The notes beneath the pieces are model-generated. The model searched no databases. It was not told where the DNA came from and saw nothing but the letters and a program-made list of their open reading frames with translations. Below, piece after piece: positions 29,590-39,200 of a stretch of 64,000 bases of DNA. Each line of letters begins with the position of its first letter. Positions within the stretch are counted from its first letter, which is position 1. The translations under genes and the position numbers were made by a program. Source of the stretch: Edwardsiella piscicida (GTDB lineage: Bacteria > Pseudomonadota > Gammaproteobacteria > Enterobacterales > Enterobacteriaceae). The DNA is taken from assembly GCF_001896205.1 (NCBI RefSeq), contig NZ_MPNU01000001.1:3513107-3577106 (forward strand). Reading direction: 5' to 3'.

Positions 29590-31008
29590 TCAATCCATCT
29601 CTTCTTCGCCGCGTAACGGCTCGGCCACCGTATCCCTCTCTTCGCGAACCTCGGCCTTTTTCCGCATCGGGATCAACAAATTCAGGATGATAGCCGTCAG
29701 ACCGCCGGCGCAAATGGGGTTCTCTACCAGGACATACAGCGAATCCGGCAAGACCCGGAATACGGCCGGATCGTACGAGACGCCTAGCCCCAGCCCAAGG
29801 GAGGTGGCGACGATGATGGTCTCGCGACGACGCAGGCCGTTGGAAATAATGATGCGGATCCCGGCGATGGCGATCATCGAGAACATCAGCGTCATCGCGC
29901 CGCCCAGCACCGGGGCCGGAATGGTGGTAAAAAAGCGCCCGATGACCGGAAACAGCCCCAGCAGCACCAGCATCACGGCGATCGCCCGACCGACATAGCG
30001 CGAGGCCACGCCGGTCATCTGGATCACCCCGTTATTCTGGGCAAAGGTGGTCAGCGGCAGCGACCCCAGGGCAGAGGCGATGACCGACACCAGCCCATCG
30101 GCCAGCACGCCGCCGCTCAGACGCGACTGATACTCCGGCCCTTCGATGGGGCGATTCGAGACCATCGCCGTCGCGGTGATATCCCCCACCGCCTCCAGCA
30201 CGCTGAGCAGATAGATGGTGCCGGCCACCAGGAAGGCGTGCATATCAAAGGTAAAACCATACTTAAAGGGAACCGGCACGGTCACCAGCGGCAGGTCGCG
30301 CAGGGCGCTGAAGTCCACCATCCCCAGGCACAGCGCCACGATATAGCCAACGATAAGCCCGATGGCGATGCCGCCCATGCGCAGCAAGGGGTGACGCGCA
30401 CAGTTAAAGCCGATAACCACCAGCAGCACCAGCAGGCCGACGCCGATGTTTTCATAGTTGCCGAACGTGCCGCTGCTCTTGGCGGCGAAGCCGCCGCCGA
30501 AGTCGATGATGCCGACCTTGATCAGGCTCAGGCCGATCATCAGCACCACCACCCCACTCACCGTCGGGGTGATCACCCGGCGCAGGTAGGGCAGGATAAA
30601 CGAGGCCCCCACGACCAGGAAGGCGCCGACAAAGGAGACCCCCAGCAGGGTCGATATGATCAGCTCCTCATGCAGGCCATCGTGTTTCATGGCGCCGCCC
30701 AGGGCAATCATCACGGTAACAAAGGAGAAGTTCACCGACTGAATCGACAGCAGGCCGGAGCCGACGCAGCCATAGCGGTTCACCTGCAGCCAGGTGCCGA
30801 CGCCGGAGGCGATCATCGCCATGGAGACCAGATAGGCGGTGATTTCGGTGGAGAGGCCCAGCGCGGTACCGACGATCAGCGCCGGTGCCACCATGGGGAC
30901 AAAAATCGCCAGCAGGTGAGTCACCGCACCCACCATGAGCTGGTGAAAGGGCGGTTTATCCTCTAGCTGATAAATAAGATCGGATCCAGCACGCGGTATA
31001 TCAGACAT
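29590..31008 (-). CDS. xanQ: Xanthine permease XanQ
   Basis: High-affinity proton-coupled xanthine permease of the NCS2/NAT family. It is 472 residues with about 14 hydrophobic segments. The NAT signature SLPLTTFAQNNGVIQMTGVASR and the transmembrane motifs GSGLLSIQSVNFSFV, FGGGFAAKSSGTFGNYENIG and VLEAVGDITATAMVSNRP match E. coli XanQ (YgfO). The start is the ATG at 31008. A sigma54-like element lies 74-89 bases upstream. It is followed by guaD. Confidence 0.96.
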   Translation of the reverse strand: MSDIPRAGSDLIYQLEDKPPFHQLMVGAVTHLLAIFVPMVAPALIVGTALGLSTEITAYLVSMAMIASGVGTWLQVNRYGCVGSGLLSIQSVNFSFVTVMIALGGAMKHDGLHEELIISTLLGVSFVGAFLVVGASFILPYLRRVITPTVSGVVVLMIGLSLIKVGIIDFGGGFAAKSSGTFGNYENIGVGLLVLLVVIGFNCARHPLLRMGGIAIGLIVGYIVALCLGMVDFSALRDLPLVTVPVPFKYGFTFDMHAFLVAGTIYLLSVLEAVGDITATAMVSNRPIEGPEYQSRLSGGVLADGLVSVIASALGSLPLTTFAQNNGVIQMTGVASRYVGRAIAVMLVLLGLFPVIGRFFTTIPAPVLGGAMTLMFSMIAIAGIRIIISNGLRRRETIIVATSLGLGLGVSYDPAVFRVLPDSLYVLVENPICAGGLTAIILNLLIPMRKKAEVREERDTVAEPLRGEEEMD

Positions 31009-31081
31009 CCCTTTACTCCTTGGTAAATTTGATCATCTGATCCAATTAATAAATATCCGCCTACCGGTTTTCCCGCCGCGC

Positions 31082-31097
31082 GGCAAGGGGCGCCCCT
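31082..31097 (-). promoter_or_regulatory. Possible sigma54 promoter before xanQ
   Basis: The minus strand reads AGGGGCGCCCCTTGCC, against the consensus TGGCACGRNNNTTGCW. The invariant GG at -24 and the whole TTGC at -12 are present at correct spacing; the flanks differ. Transcription would start near 31071, about 63 bases before xanQ. GC-rich sequence makes chance matches more likely, so this is moderate evidence. Confidence 0.42.
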
Positions 31098-31179
31098 GAG
31101 GGTGTGTTCCCCCTAACTCCGTCTGTGGCTGTGCAGTTCAGATATTCATTATCCAACGGCTAATTGAATCGTTGGCGCA

Positions 31180-31202
31180 GGGCCGCCCCGCCGGAGCGGC
31201 CC
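31180..31202 (-). terminator. Hairpin after xdhD
   Basis: GGGCCGC (31180-31186) pairs with GCGGCCC (31196-31202), 10 bases beyond the xdhD stop in the minus direction. There is no U-run. It may mark the 3' end of the ygfK-ssnA-ygfM-xdhD transcript, with xanQ having its own promoter. Confidence 0.45.
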
Positions 31203-31212
31203 GCACGCGGTC

Positions 31213-34083
31213 TTACAGTTTTCCTAACGCGTTCAGTATTTTCTCCGGTGTAAAGTGCCATTCGCGCAGCCAAACCCCACAGGCGTCGTGAATCGCAGTC
31301 GCGATGGCCGGTGCTGCGCCGTTCACCCCGATTTCAGAGATCGACTTGGCGCCGTACGGGCCGACCTGATCGTCGCTCGGCACCAGGAAGGCGCGGAAGT
31401 CGCGCGGGATATCGCCGATCATCGGCGCGCCGTAGGTGCGCAGATCGCGGGTGATCGGACGCCCCTCGCGGTCATAGCGGATCGCCTCGCTCATGCTGTG
31501 GCCGATGGCGCGCATGGTGGCGCCATAGATCTGACCCAGCGCCAGCTCGGGGTTCACCGGGGTGCCGCAGTCCAGCAGGGCATAGAACTTGTCCAGCCGG
31601 ATCTCGCCGGTGCGCACGTTCACCGCCACCTCGGCAAAGTTGGCTCCATAGGGGAAGGCAAAGTCCGGCGTAATATAGCTGGCCGTTGCCACCAGCGTAC
31701 CGAAGCCGGTGCCGGTTTCCGCCTTGTGGGCGATATCGGCATAGCTCACCTCGCCACGCTTGCCGCGCACGATCCCCGGCGCGACCAGGGTGACATCCTG
31801 CCGCGGCTCGCCGATCATCTGCGCGCCGTGGAACAGGATCTTCTCGCGCAAATTCTCCGCCGCCTTTTTGGCCGCGTTGCCGGAGAAGCAGGTGCCGGAT
31901 GACGCGTAGGCCCCCTTATCAAACAGCGCATGGTCGGTATCGCCGGAGATAACATGGATCTCTGACATCGGGCACATCAGCACCTCGGCCGCCAGCTTGT
32001 TAACCACCGTATCCAGGCCGGTACCGATGTCGGCGCCGCCGGAGTGCACGATAAAGGTGCCATCAGACTCCAGTTTAATCATGCAGTTGGCCTGATCGAT
32101 GTCCGGAATGCCCGACTTCTGCATGATGATCGCCACCCCGCGCCCGATGCGCCAGTCACCCTCGGCCGGCTTCGGTGCGTCCCAGTCGATCAGCTCACGC
32201 CCCTTGCGCAGGATCGGCTCCAGCGCACAGCTGGCGGCAGAGGGGACCGAGGTCGGCATCTTGCCTTCGCCGATGGCGCCCAGGATCTTCAGCTCCTGTC
32301 CCTCATGTACCCGGTTGAGCTCGATGATATCCAGCAGGTCGATATCCAGCTGATCGGCCAGCTCGGCCAGCGCCATGGTCAGGGCAAAGTTCCCCTTCGG
32401 CGCCCCGTAGCCCTGATAGGCTCCGGTCGGGCAGATGTTGCTGTAATAGGTGGTGACCTGGAAATTGACGTTATCGCAGGGATAGAGCGGCAGCGACAGC
32501 GCCGGACCGTTACTCGGCACCGTCAGGGAATGGTTGCCGTAGGGGCCGGTGTTGGCGCGGAAGTCCATGTCGATGGCGGTCAAACGCCCCTCTTTGGTCG
32601 CGCCGATCTTCACCTTCACCTTGGCTACGTGGCGCGAGGTGTTGGCGATAAACTCCTCTTCACGGGTATAGCGGAAGTAGACCGGACGCCCGGTGACGCA
32701 GGTCGCCCAGGCGCACACCTCTTCCAGCAGGATATCCTGCTTGGAGCCGAAGCCGCCGCCGACGCGCTCCTTGATGATGTGGACCTTGTTCTGCTTCATC
32801 CCGACGATGCGCGCCACCTGGCGACGCACGTGCCACGGCACCTGGGTCGAGGCATGTACCACCAGACGATCGCCGTCCATATAGGTGTAGCAGACGTGCG
32901 GCTCGGTCGGACACTGCTGAGCCTGGGTTGACTCGTAGGTGCGCTCGATGACGACATCCGCCTGCGCGAAGCCCTGCTCCACGTCCCCAATGCGGCCGTG
33001 AACGCTGGCGGCGATATTGTCGTGCGGGCGCGCCCCGATCGGGAAGTTGATGATCATGTGCTCGCCGCGCTGCGCCGAGCCCCGATTCTGCACCTCCAGA
33101 TCGCTCGGGGCCCCGTTGACGTACACGATGGGTTCGTCGTGGATCAGCGGCGCATCGTCGGCCATCGCCTCGTCGATGGACATCACCGGCCGCAGGATCT
33201 GGTATTCCACCTCGATCAGCTTCAACGCTTCCAGGGCGATCGCCTCGCTCTCCGCCACCACGGCGGCGACGCGGTCGCCAACGTGGCGCATCTTCTTGCC
33301 AAACATGCGGCGATCGAGCGGCGACGGCTCCGGCGCACTCTGTCCGCCGGGGGTGTAATAAACATCCGGGCAGTTCAGATGGGTGATGACGTGCACCACG
33401 CCCGGCAGCGCCTCGGCCCGGCTAACGTCCAGACGGGCGATCAGCGCATGGGGATGGGGACAGCGCAGCATCTTGATCACGCAGGCGTCCGCCGCGATGC
33501 GATCCTCGACGTAGCAGGGCTTGGCCTGCACCATCTTGGCCGCATCCACCTTCGGACAGTTTTTACCGACCACGCTCAGATCGTCGCGAAACTCGGGCGC
33601 CACCTCCATCTGATACAGCGGATCGCGCATCCGCGCCGCCGCCAGCGCCACCACCTGGTAAAACTGCTGGTAGCCGGCGTCGCGGCTAAACAGCCCGGAG
33701 AGGGCGTCATCGATATCCTGACGGCTCGGCGCCGGAATACGCTCCAGCAGATCGGTCAGGATCAGCGCCGCCGCCGGATCGTTATAGCCGGACTGCACCA
33801 CGCCCACGTCGACCATCGCCTGCTGCACCGGGCTCAGCTGATTCCAGGCACCGAGCGATTCGGCGGTGCGTACCACCGCCCCTTCCAGCTGGGCGGCGAT
33901 CAGCAGGGAGGCGTTGATCACCACCCCGTCGAAGATAATGGCATCGGAGCCGGCAAAGCCGAATCCATCGTCGCTGTTGCGAACAGAGTGCATGCCGAGT
34001 CCAAACAAGAGCTGCTGCACATTGTCGCCCGGCTGACACGCCAGCGTGCGCGGGGTGCCGTTCAGCGTAAAGCGAATTGTCAT
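31213..34083 (-). CDS. xdhD: Molybdenum hydroxylase XdhD (purine/uric-acid pathway), with cysteine-less ferredoxin-like domain
   Basis: A 956-residue xanthine-dehydrogenase-family molybdoenzyme. Residues 1-150 have the layout of the two-cluster iron-sulfur subunit, but the cysteine motifs are gone: the first site reads SVRNSDDGFGFAGSDAIIF, the second QSGYNDPAAA. Residues about 175-956 are the molybdopterin subunit, with HVGDRVAAVVAESEAIALEA, KERVGGGFGSKQD, GAYQGYGAPKGNFA, SGGADIGTGL and the catalytic glutamate region ISEIGVNGAAPAIATAI. It aligns with E. coli XdhD end to end, including the missing cysteines. The start overlaps the ygfM stop (ATGA). In E. coli and gut anaerobes this gene is linked to anaerobic uric-acid degradation; the exact reaction is not established from sequence. 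Confidence 0.95.
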   Translation of the reverse strand: MTIRFTLNGTPRTLACQPGDNVQQLLFGLGMHSVRNSDDGFGFAGSDAIIFDGVVINASLLIAAQLEGAVVRTAESLGAWNQLSPVQQAMVDVGVVQSGYNDPAAALILTDLLERIPAPSRQDIDDALSGLFSRDAGYQQFYQVVALAAARMRDPLYQMEVAPEFRDDLSVVGKNCPKVDAAKMVQAKPCYVEDRIAADACVIKMLRCPHPHALIARLDVSRAEALPGVVHVITHLNCPDVYYTPGGQSAPEPSPLDRRMFGKKMRHVGDRVAAVVAESEAIALEALKLIEVEYQILRPVMSIDEAMADDAPLIHDEPIVYVNGAPSDLEVQNRGSAQRGEHMIINFPIGARPHDNIAASVHGRIGDVEQGFAQADVVIERTYESTQAQQCPTEPHVCYTYMDGDRLVVHASTQVPWHVRRQVARIVGMKQNKVHIIKERVGGGFGSKQDILLEEVCAWATCVTGRPVYFRYTREEEFIANTSRHVAKVKVKIGATKEGRLTAIDMDFRANTGPYGNHSLTVPSNGPALSLPLYPCDNVNFQVTTYYSNICPTGAYQGYGAPKGNFALTMALAELADQLDIDLLDIIELNRVHEGQELKILGAIGEGKMPTSVPSAASCALEPILRKGRELIDWDAPKPAEGDWRIGRGVAIIMQKSGIPDIDQANCMIKLESDGTFIVHSGGADIGTGLDTVVNKLAAEVLMCPMSEIHVISGDTDHALFDKGAYASSGTCFSGNAAKKAAENLREKILFHGAQMIGEPRQDVTLVAPGIVRGKRGEVSYADIAHKAETGTGFGTLVATASYITPDFAFPYGANFAEVAVNVRTGEIRLDKFYALLDCGTPVNPELALGQIYGATMRAIGHSMSEAIRYDREGRPITRDLRTYGAPMIGDIPRDFRAFLVPSDDQVGPYGAKSISEIGVNGAAPAIATAIHDACGVWLREWHFTPEKILNALGKL

Positions 34084-34859
34084 TTTGCTTCCTCCCTCAT
34101 CTGCTGGCAGTCCGCCAACAGTTCAGCCACCACTACGCCCGCGATATAGCGCTTATACGCTTCGCTGCCGCCCAGATCTGCGCTCGGCGCGATCGCAGCG
34201 CTGACCGCCTGCGCCAGCGGCTCACCCTCAAGGGCCAGCCCCTCCACGTCGCGCAGACGCTGCGGGCGAGAGGCGACGCCGTCCAGGGCGATACGCCGCC
34301 CCCCGTCGCTCGGAAACGCGACGGCCGCCGTCACCACCGACCAGCCCGCCGCCGAACGGCTCACCTTACGGGTCGCGCAGCAGCGCAGGGGATCGTCGAT
34401 GATCACCGCCGTTAACAGACGATCGTCCGGCGCAGCCAGATACTCCTCCAGCGCGATCGCCGCGCCGTCGGCGCTCTGCAGACGGGCGTCCAGCGCCATC
34501 AGCACCGGCGCCAGCACCGATTCGGCCTGGCGGGCCGCCAGCTCGCCGCCCAGCGTCGACTGGTTGCGCAGATGGCGTGAATAGACAAAGCCCAGCGCAT
34601 CCTGCAGCGCCTGGGGCAGCCGCGCCGTATCGCGCAGCTGCTGCAGCGTCATCAGGGCGCCGAGGTGCAGCGCCCCGTCATGCCAGGTGACCCGATCCAA
34701 CCCCAGCCCTTTCAGGGAGATAGCCACCGTCTTCTCGGTGCGCGTGGGCGTGGCGTTTAATTTACTTCCTCCGGCGAAGTAAACAGCCTGATCCTGAAAG
34801 CGGCGCTTAAGCTCCAACGCCTGCTCTACGGAGTCCGGCCGGAAAAATTGCTCAATCAT
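34080..34859 (-). CDS. ygfM: FAD-binding oxidoreductase subunit YgfM
   Basis: A 259-residue FAD-binding subunit of the CoxM/XdhB type, expected to pass electrons between XdhD and YgfK or another partner. The FAD loop is AVYFAGGSKLNATPTRTEKT near the N-terminus, followed by ALMTLQQLRDT and the conserved HLRNQSTLGGELAAR that contacts flavin. The C-terminal domain (about 170-255) follows the family. Translation is coupled to xdhD by an ATGA overlap. A strong hairpin separates it from ssnA upstream, so its level may differ from that of ssnA. Confidence 0.94.
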   Translation of the reverse strand: MIEQFFRPDSVEQALELKRRFQDQAVYFAGGSKLNATPTRTEKTVAISLKGLGLDRVTWHDGALHLGALMTLQQLRDTARLPQALQDALGFVYSRHLRNQSTLGGELAARQAESVLAPVLMALDARLQSADGAAIALEEYLAAPDDRLLTAVIIDDPLRCCATRKVSRSAAGWSVVTAAVAFPSDGGRRIALDGVASRPQRLRDVEGLALEGEPLAQAVSAAIAPSADLGGSEAYKRYIAGVVVAELLADCQQMREEAK

Positions 34860-34877
34860 GTTCCACCCTCTTTGTGC

Positions 34878-34909
34878 AAAACCGCACGGGCCAAAGCCCG
34901 CGCGGTTTT
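34878..34909 (-). terminator. Strong hairpin between ssnA and ygfM
   Basis: AAAACCGC-A-CGGGC pairs with GCCCG-C-GCGGTTTT: 13 paired bases with one mismatch and a CAAA loop, ending in TTTT on the minus strand. It looks like an intrinsic terminator or attenuator inside the ygfK-ssnA-ygfM-xdhD gene run, 7 bases after the ssnA stop and 19 bases before the ygfM start. Confidence 0.72.
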
Positions 34910-34915
34910 ATGGTC

Positions 34916-36244
34916 TCAGTTCAGTGCATCCATACGCTGCCACATCTTGGCGGCGACCCTGCGGGCTTCGGCGTAAATCGGCTCGACGTCAAACGGGAAC
35001 GCGCGATCCTCATACACCATCACCCCTTCGACCATCACGCTGTGCACGCTGGATGCGCCCAGGCCGAAGGCCAGATGCCCACCGATGTTCTGCGCCGCCA
35101 GCGGCGTCGGTGACGGGTAGTCGCAGATGGTCAGATCCGCCTTATAGCCCGCCTCCAGACGGCCAAAGCGGGCGCCAAAGTTACGGTCAAGCAGCTGGTT
35201 GCCGTTGTACAAGAAGCGAGTAAAGCTATCCGGCCACAGCGGGCCACCGGCGTCGCGGTGTTTAAAGAAGGCAAACTTCAGCTCTTCAAACATATCCGCG
35301 CCGATGCCGTCGGTGCCGAGCGCCAGATTGCGATACTGCGCCAGACGCTGGTTGTAGCCGACGTGGTTATTCATATTGGAGCGGGCGTTGTGCACCAGGA
35401 AGGCATCCTGCGCGTTGAGGATGCGAATGTCCTCATCGGAGAGATACAGCCCGTGGGCCAACAGGGTCTTATCGTTAATCAGATCATACTCGGCCAGGCG
35501 AACCACCAGATCCTGCCCATATTTGTCGTGGCCGTGGGAAACATCATAGCGATCCTCCGCCGCGTGAATATGCAGCCCGCGCCCGGTGGCGCGCAGGGCC
35601 TCTCGCAGCATATCCAGACCGGCGTTGGAGACGGTAAAGGGCGCGTGGGCACCGATGTGCGCCTCCACCAGGTAGGGCTCGCTCCCCTTCGCCTTGGCGT
35701 CGTCGATCAGGTGAGCGAAGCGGATATTCTCCTCTACTCCCGCCTGCAGCTCTCGGGTGCCACCGTTGCGATCGGTGGTCTCAAAACAGGTCATGCCGCG
35801 CAGACCGGCCTTCAGAAATCCCTGGCGCAGGGTCGCCAGAGAGCCGGCGATATAGTTGGGCGAGGCGTGATGGTCGATCACCGCGGTACAGCCGCTCTTA
35901 ATCGCCTCCAGCGAACAGATCAGCCCGCTGTAGTACAGCGACTCCTCATCCAGCGCCCGATCCAGGCGCCACCACAGGTTCTTCAGCGTAGAGATAAAGT
36001 CCGGGCACGGCGCGATGTTGGCCATGATGCCGCGCGACAGACCGGAGTAAAAATGGTTGTGAGCGCAGACGATGCCCGGCATCACCAGACGCCCGTGCAT
36101 CTCCTTAACTCTGGCCTCGGGGTACTGCGCACGCAGGTTGTCACCCACGGCGCGGATCTCCGCGCCGTCGATGGCGATATCGACCCCTTCCAGGACCCGC
36201 GCCGGCTCAAACTGTACGGCGGTGACGTTCTTCAGAATCAGCAT
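34916..36244 (-). CDS. ssnA: Amidohydrolase SsnA (purine/uric-acid pathway)
   Basis: A 442-residue metal-dependent hydrolase of the chlorohydrolase/aminohydrolase group, the E. coli length from the ATG at 36244 (MLILKNVTAVQFEPARVLEG). Metal ligands are in VCAHNHFYSGLSRGIM, VEAHIGAHAPFT, LHIHAAEDRYD and LALGTDGIGADMFEELK. It starts 2 bases after the ygfK stop, so translation is tightly coupled. In the uric-acid cluster it is thought to hydrolyse a ring-modified intermediate; the substrate is not shown by sequence. An upstream in-frame extension inside ygfK is not conserved. Confidence 0.94.
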   Translation of the reverse strand: MLILKNVTAVQFEPARVLEGVDIAIDGAEIRAVGDNLRAQYPEARVKEMHGRLVMPGIVCAHNHFYSGLSRGIMANIAPCPDFISTLKNLWWRLDRALDEESLYYSGLICSLEAIKSGCTAVIDHHASPNYIAGSLATLRQGFLKAGLRGMTCFETTDRNGGTRELQAGVEENIRFAHLIDDAKAKGSEPYLVEAHIGAHAPFTVSNAGLDMLREALRATGRGLHIHAAEDRYDVSHGHDKYGQDLVVRLAEYDLINDKTLLAHGLYLSDEDIRILNAQDAFLVHNARSNMNNHVGYNQRLAQYRNLALGTDGIGADMFEELKFAFFKHRDAGGPLWPDSFTRFLYNGNQLLDRNFGARFGRLEAGYKADLTICDYPSPTPLAAQNIGGHLAFGLGASSVHSVMVEGVMVYEDRAFPFDVEPIYAEARRVAAKMWQRMDALN

Positions 36245-36246
36245 GG

Positions 36247-39200
36247 TTATTCCTCCACCCGGCCCAGCAGATAGTGATGATGGCGATGAACGTGGCTGAT
36301 GATGCGGCACATGTCGCTGAGCGCCGGCGGCACCTCGGCGAATTCGCCCACCTCGTCGATGCGCAGCTGCCAGATCTGCGCGTCCTGACGCACGCTCACC
36401 TGAGATCCCTCAACCAGGAAGCCGGGGTTGGTGCTGTTAGTAAAATCCTGCGCCAGGCTGAAGATGGTGATCTTGTCTTTGTAGGGTTTTCCCTGCCACG
36501 GACAGAACTGGGCGCAGTTGCCGCATTCGTTGCAGTAGGCGTCAATATGCAGGGTCTGGAAACGGTTCTGGAATCCCGGCACCGCGATAGAGACGTTGGC
36601 ACGGTTCGGGCAGACATCCACGCACTTGCTGCACACGTAGTTACACTCCAGGCAGCGCTGCGCCTCCTGCGCCACGAAGGCGTCGCGGTCATCTTTGTCC
36701 ACCAGCGTGACGGAGATCGCCCCTTTACGCTGGTAGATGCGCGCCGGATCGACGTTGTTCCAGTACTTATCGCCGTAGCTGCTCGCAATGCTCTCCCGCG
36801 CCAGAATCGCATCCGTCGCCCGGCGGGCGGTGCCGATGGCGGCCACGATGGACGAGGGGCCACTTTGCACGTCACCGATCAGGAACACGTTCTCACGCGT
36901 CGTTTCACCGCTGGCATCGCGTACCGCCGGCCAGCCGCTGTCGTCCAACGGAACCCCCATCGCCGCCAGGCGCTCGCAGTCGGCCTGCTCGCCGATCGCG
37001 GTGATCAGGGCGTCCATCTGCAGCGTCACGGTGCGCTCCGTCGCGACCGGACGGCGACGCCCCTGCGCATCCGGCTCGCCGAGCGCCATGACGCGCGCCA
37101 CCAGGGTGCCGTCCTGCTCGAAGCGCTCAGGGTTGGTCAGGAACATGAATTTCACCCCGTCCTCCAGCGCCTCTTGATACTCCTCGCGGTAGGCCGGCAT
37201 CTCATTTAGGGTACGGCGGTAGAGCACCGTGACATCGTCGACCCCCGGCACGCGCAGGGCGGCGCGGGCGCAGTCCATCGCCGTGTTACCGGCGCCGACC
37301 ACCGCCACGTGTTTGCCCAGCTTCAGCGCAACGCCGCGGTTGTAGTCGCGCAGGAACGGCAGAGAGCGATAGACGTTGCGGTTGTCACCCTCCAGACGCA
37401 CGCCGCTGTTCTTATCGGCCCCAACCCCGACCAGCACATAGGCGAAGCCCTGCTGCTGCAGCTGCTCTACCGTCAGCTGCGGATCGCAGCCGAACGCAAA
37501 CTTCACGCCGTGATCGGCGACAAACTCGATATCGTGGGCGATCAGTTCGCCCGGGATGCGGAACTGCGGAATGATGTTCTTCACCACCCCACCGGCGTTG
37601 GCCTCGCGCTCAAACAGGGTCACCGGGTGCCCGGCGCGGGCCAGGAAGTAACCGGCGGAGAGCCCGGCGGGGCCGGCGCCGATCACCGCCACCGGGTGTT
37701 TGTTCCCAGAGCCGGCCGGCTTGTGCCAGCGCTGCTTGTACTCCTGCCAGCCGCGCTCCAGCGCCACCTTCTTCAGCTCGCGGATATTCAGCGCACTGTC
37801 ATAGTCCAAGCGGGTACAGTTGTACTGGCACTGGTGATCGCAGATATGGCCGGTAATCGCCGGCAGCGCGTTACGCTGATAGATCACCGCCAGCGCGTCG
37901 GCGTAGCGCCCTTCGCCCATCAGACGGATATATTCCGGAATGTCCTGCTTAATGGCGCAGGCGGTGACGCAGGGCGCCACATAGCAGTCGGTCTGCGGCA
38001 GCGGACCGCCGGCGTCGATGCGATCGTCGGACTTCCACTGCTTCTGGGTGTACTCCATGCTGACGGCGCGGGCGGCCAGCGCCTCCAGCCGTGCGACGTC
38101 CACCTTCGGCATATCCCAGTATTCAGAGCGATCCAGCTCGCGCATGCACTCGGTCAGCCGCAGGTAACCACCCGGCTTCAGCAGGTCGGTCGCCATGGTG
38201 ATCGGCCGGATACCGGTCTCAAAGATATCGCGGATGTTGAATTTACTGGCGCCGCCGGAGTAGGAGATCGGCAGCTCGCCGTTAAAGGCGCGCGACAGCA
38301 CCGCCGCCACGTTGATGGAGAGCGGGAACAGCGCGCGACCGGACATGTACATCTCTCCGCCGGGCAGCGCCCCTTTATTGTTGATGGTGCCCAGGGTATT
38401 GGTCAGCTTAACGCCAAAGCTCAGCTGCTTCTCCCGACCCAGCGTCATCAGGCGCTTCAGCATCTCCAGCGCCTGCGCCAGCTTCAGATCGTGATCGAAG
38501 GACTCCTCTTTCAGCCCGATGTAGTCAAAGCCACAGGTATCAAGGATCTCGCGCACCCGCGCATAGCCCAACAGGGTCGGATTCAGCTTCACAAAGGTGT
38601 TCAGGTGCTTCTCTTCCAGCATGTAGCGGCAGATAGCTTCAATCTCGTCCGGCGGACAGCCGTGCATGGTCGACAGGGTAACGCCGTGCGCCATGTCCGC
38701 GGGAATACCCGCGGCCAGCGCCGTCAGACGATCGCGCCGCTCAGCCAGCCCCAGCCGGGACAGGAAGGCCTCGTCGCCGACCCAGCGCGCCAGGATGCGG
38801 CGGTACTCGGCAAACTTGGGATGCGAGGCAGAGTCCATCATGTCGTGAATAAACTGCTGCATCGGCGGCTGCTTGATGCCGTCGAGGTTATACCCCACGC
38901 TCATGTTGAAAATGAAGGATTTGGCCTCACCCTGGGTGCGCGGATCGAAGATCTCCTCCAGCAGATGCAGGGCGAACCAGGCTTTCAGATACTCATCGTG
39001 CGCCTTCAGCAGCGTGAACTCGGTGGACCATTCGGTGTTGAAGCACTCGTCTTCCGCATCGATACAGGGCTTATCCAGCTCCAGACGATCGAGGATCTGT
39101 ACGGTTTTCAGCTCAATAAAACGACCGCCGGTCAGCCAGGAGACGATGATGTTTTGCGCCAGCTGGGTATGGGGGCCGGCGGCAGGGCCGATGGGGGTCT

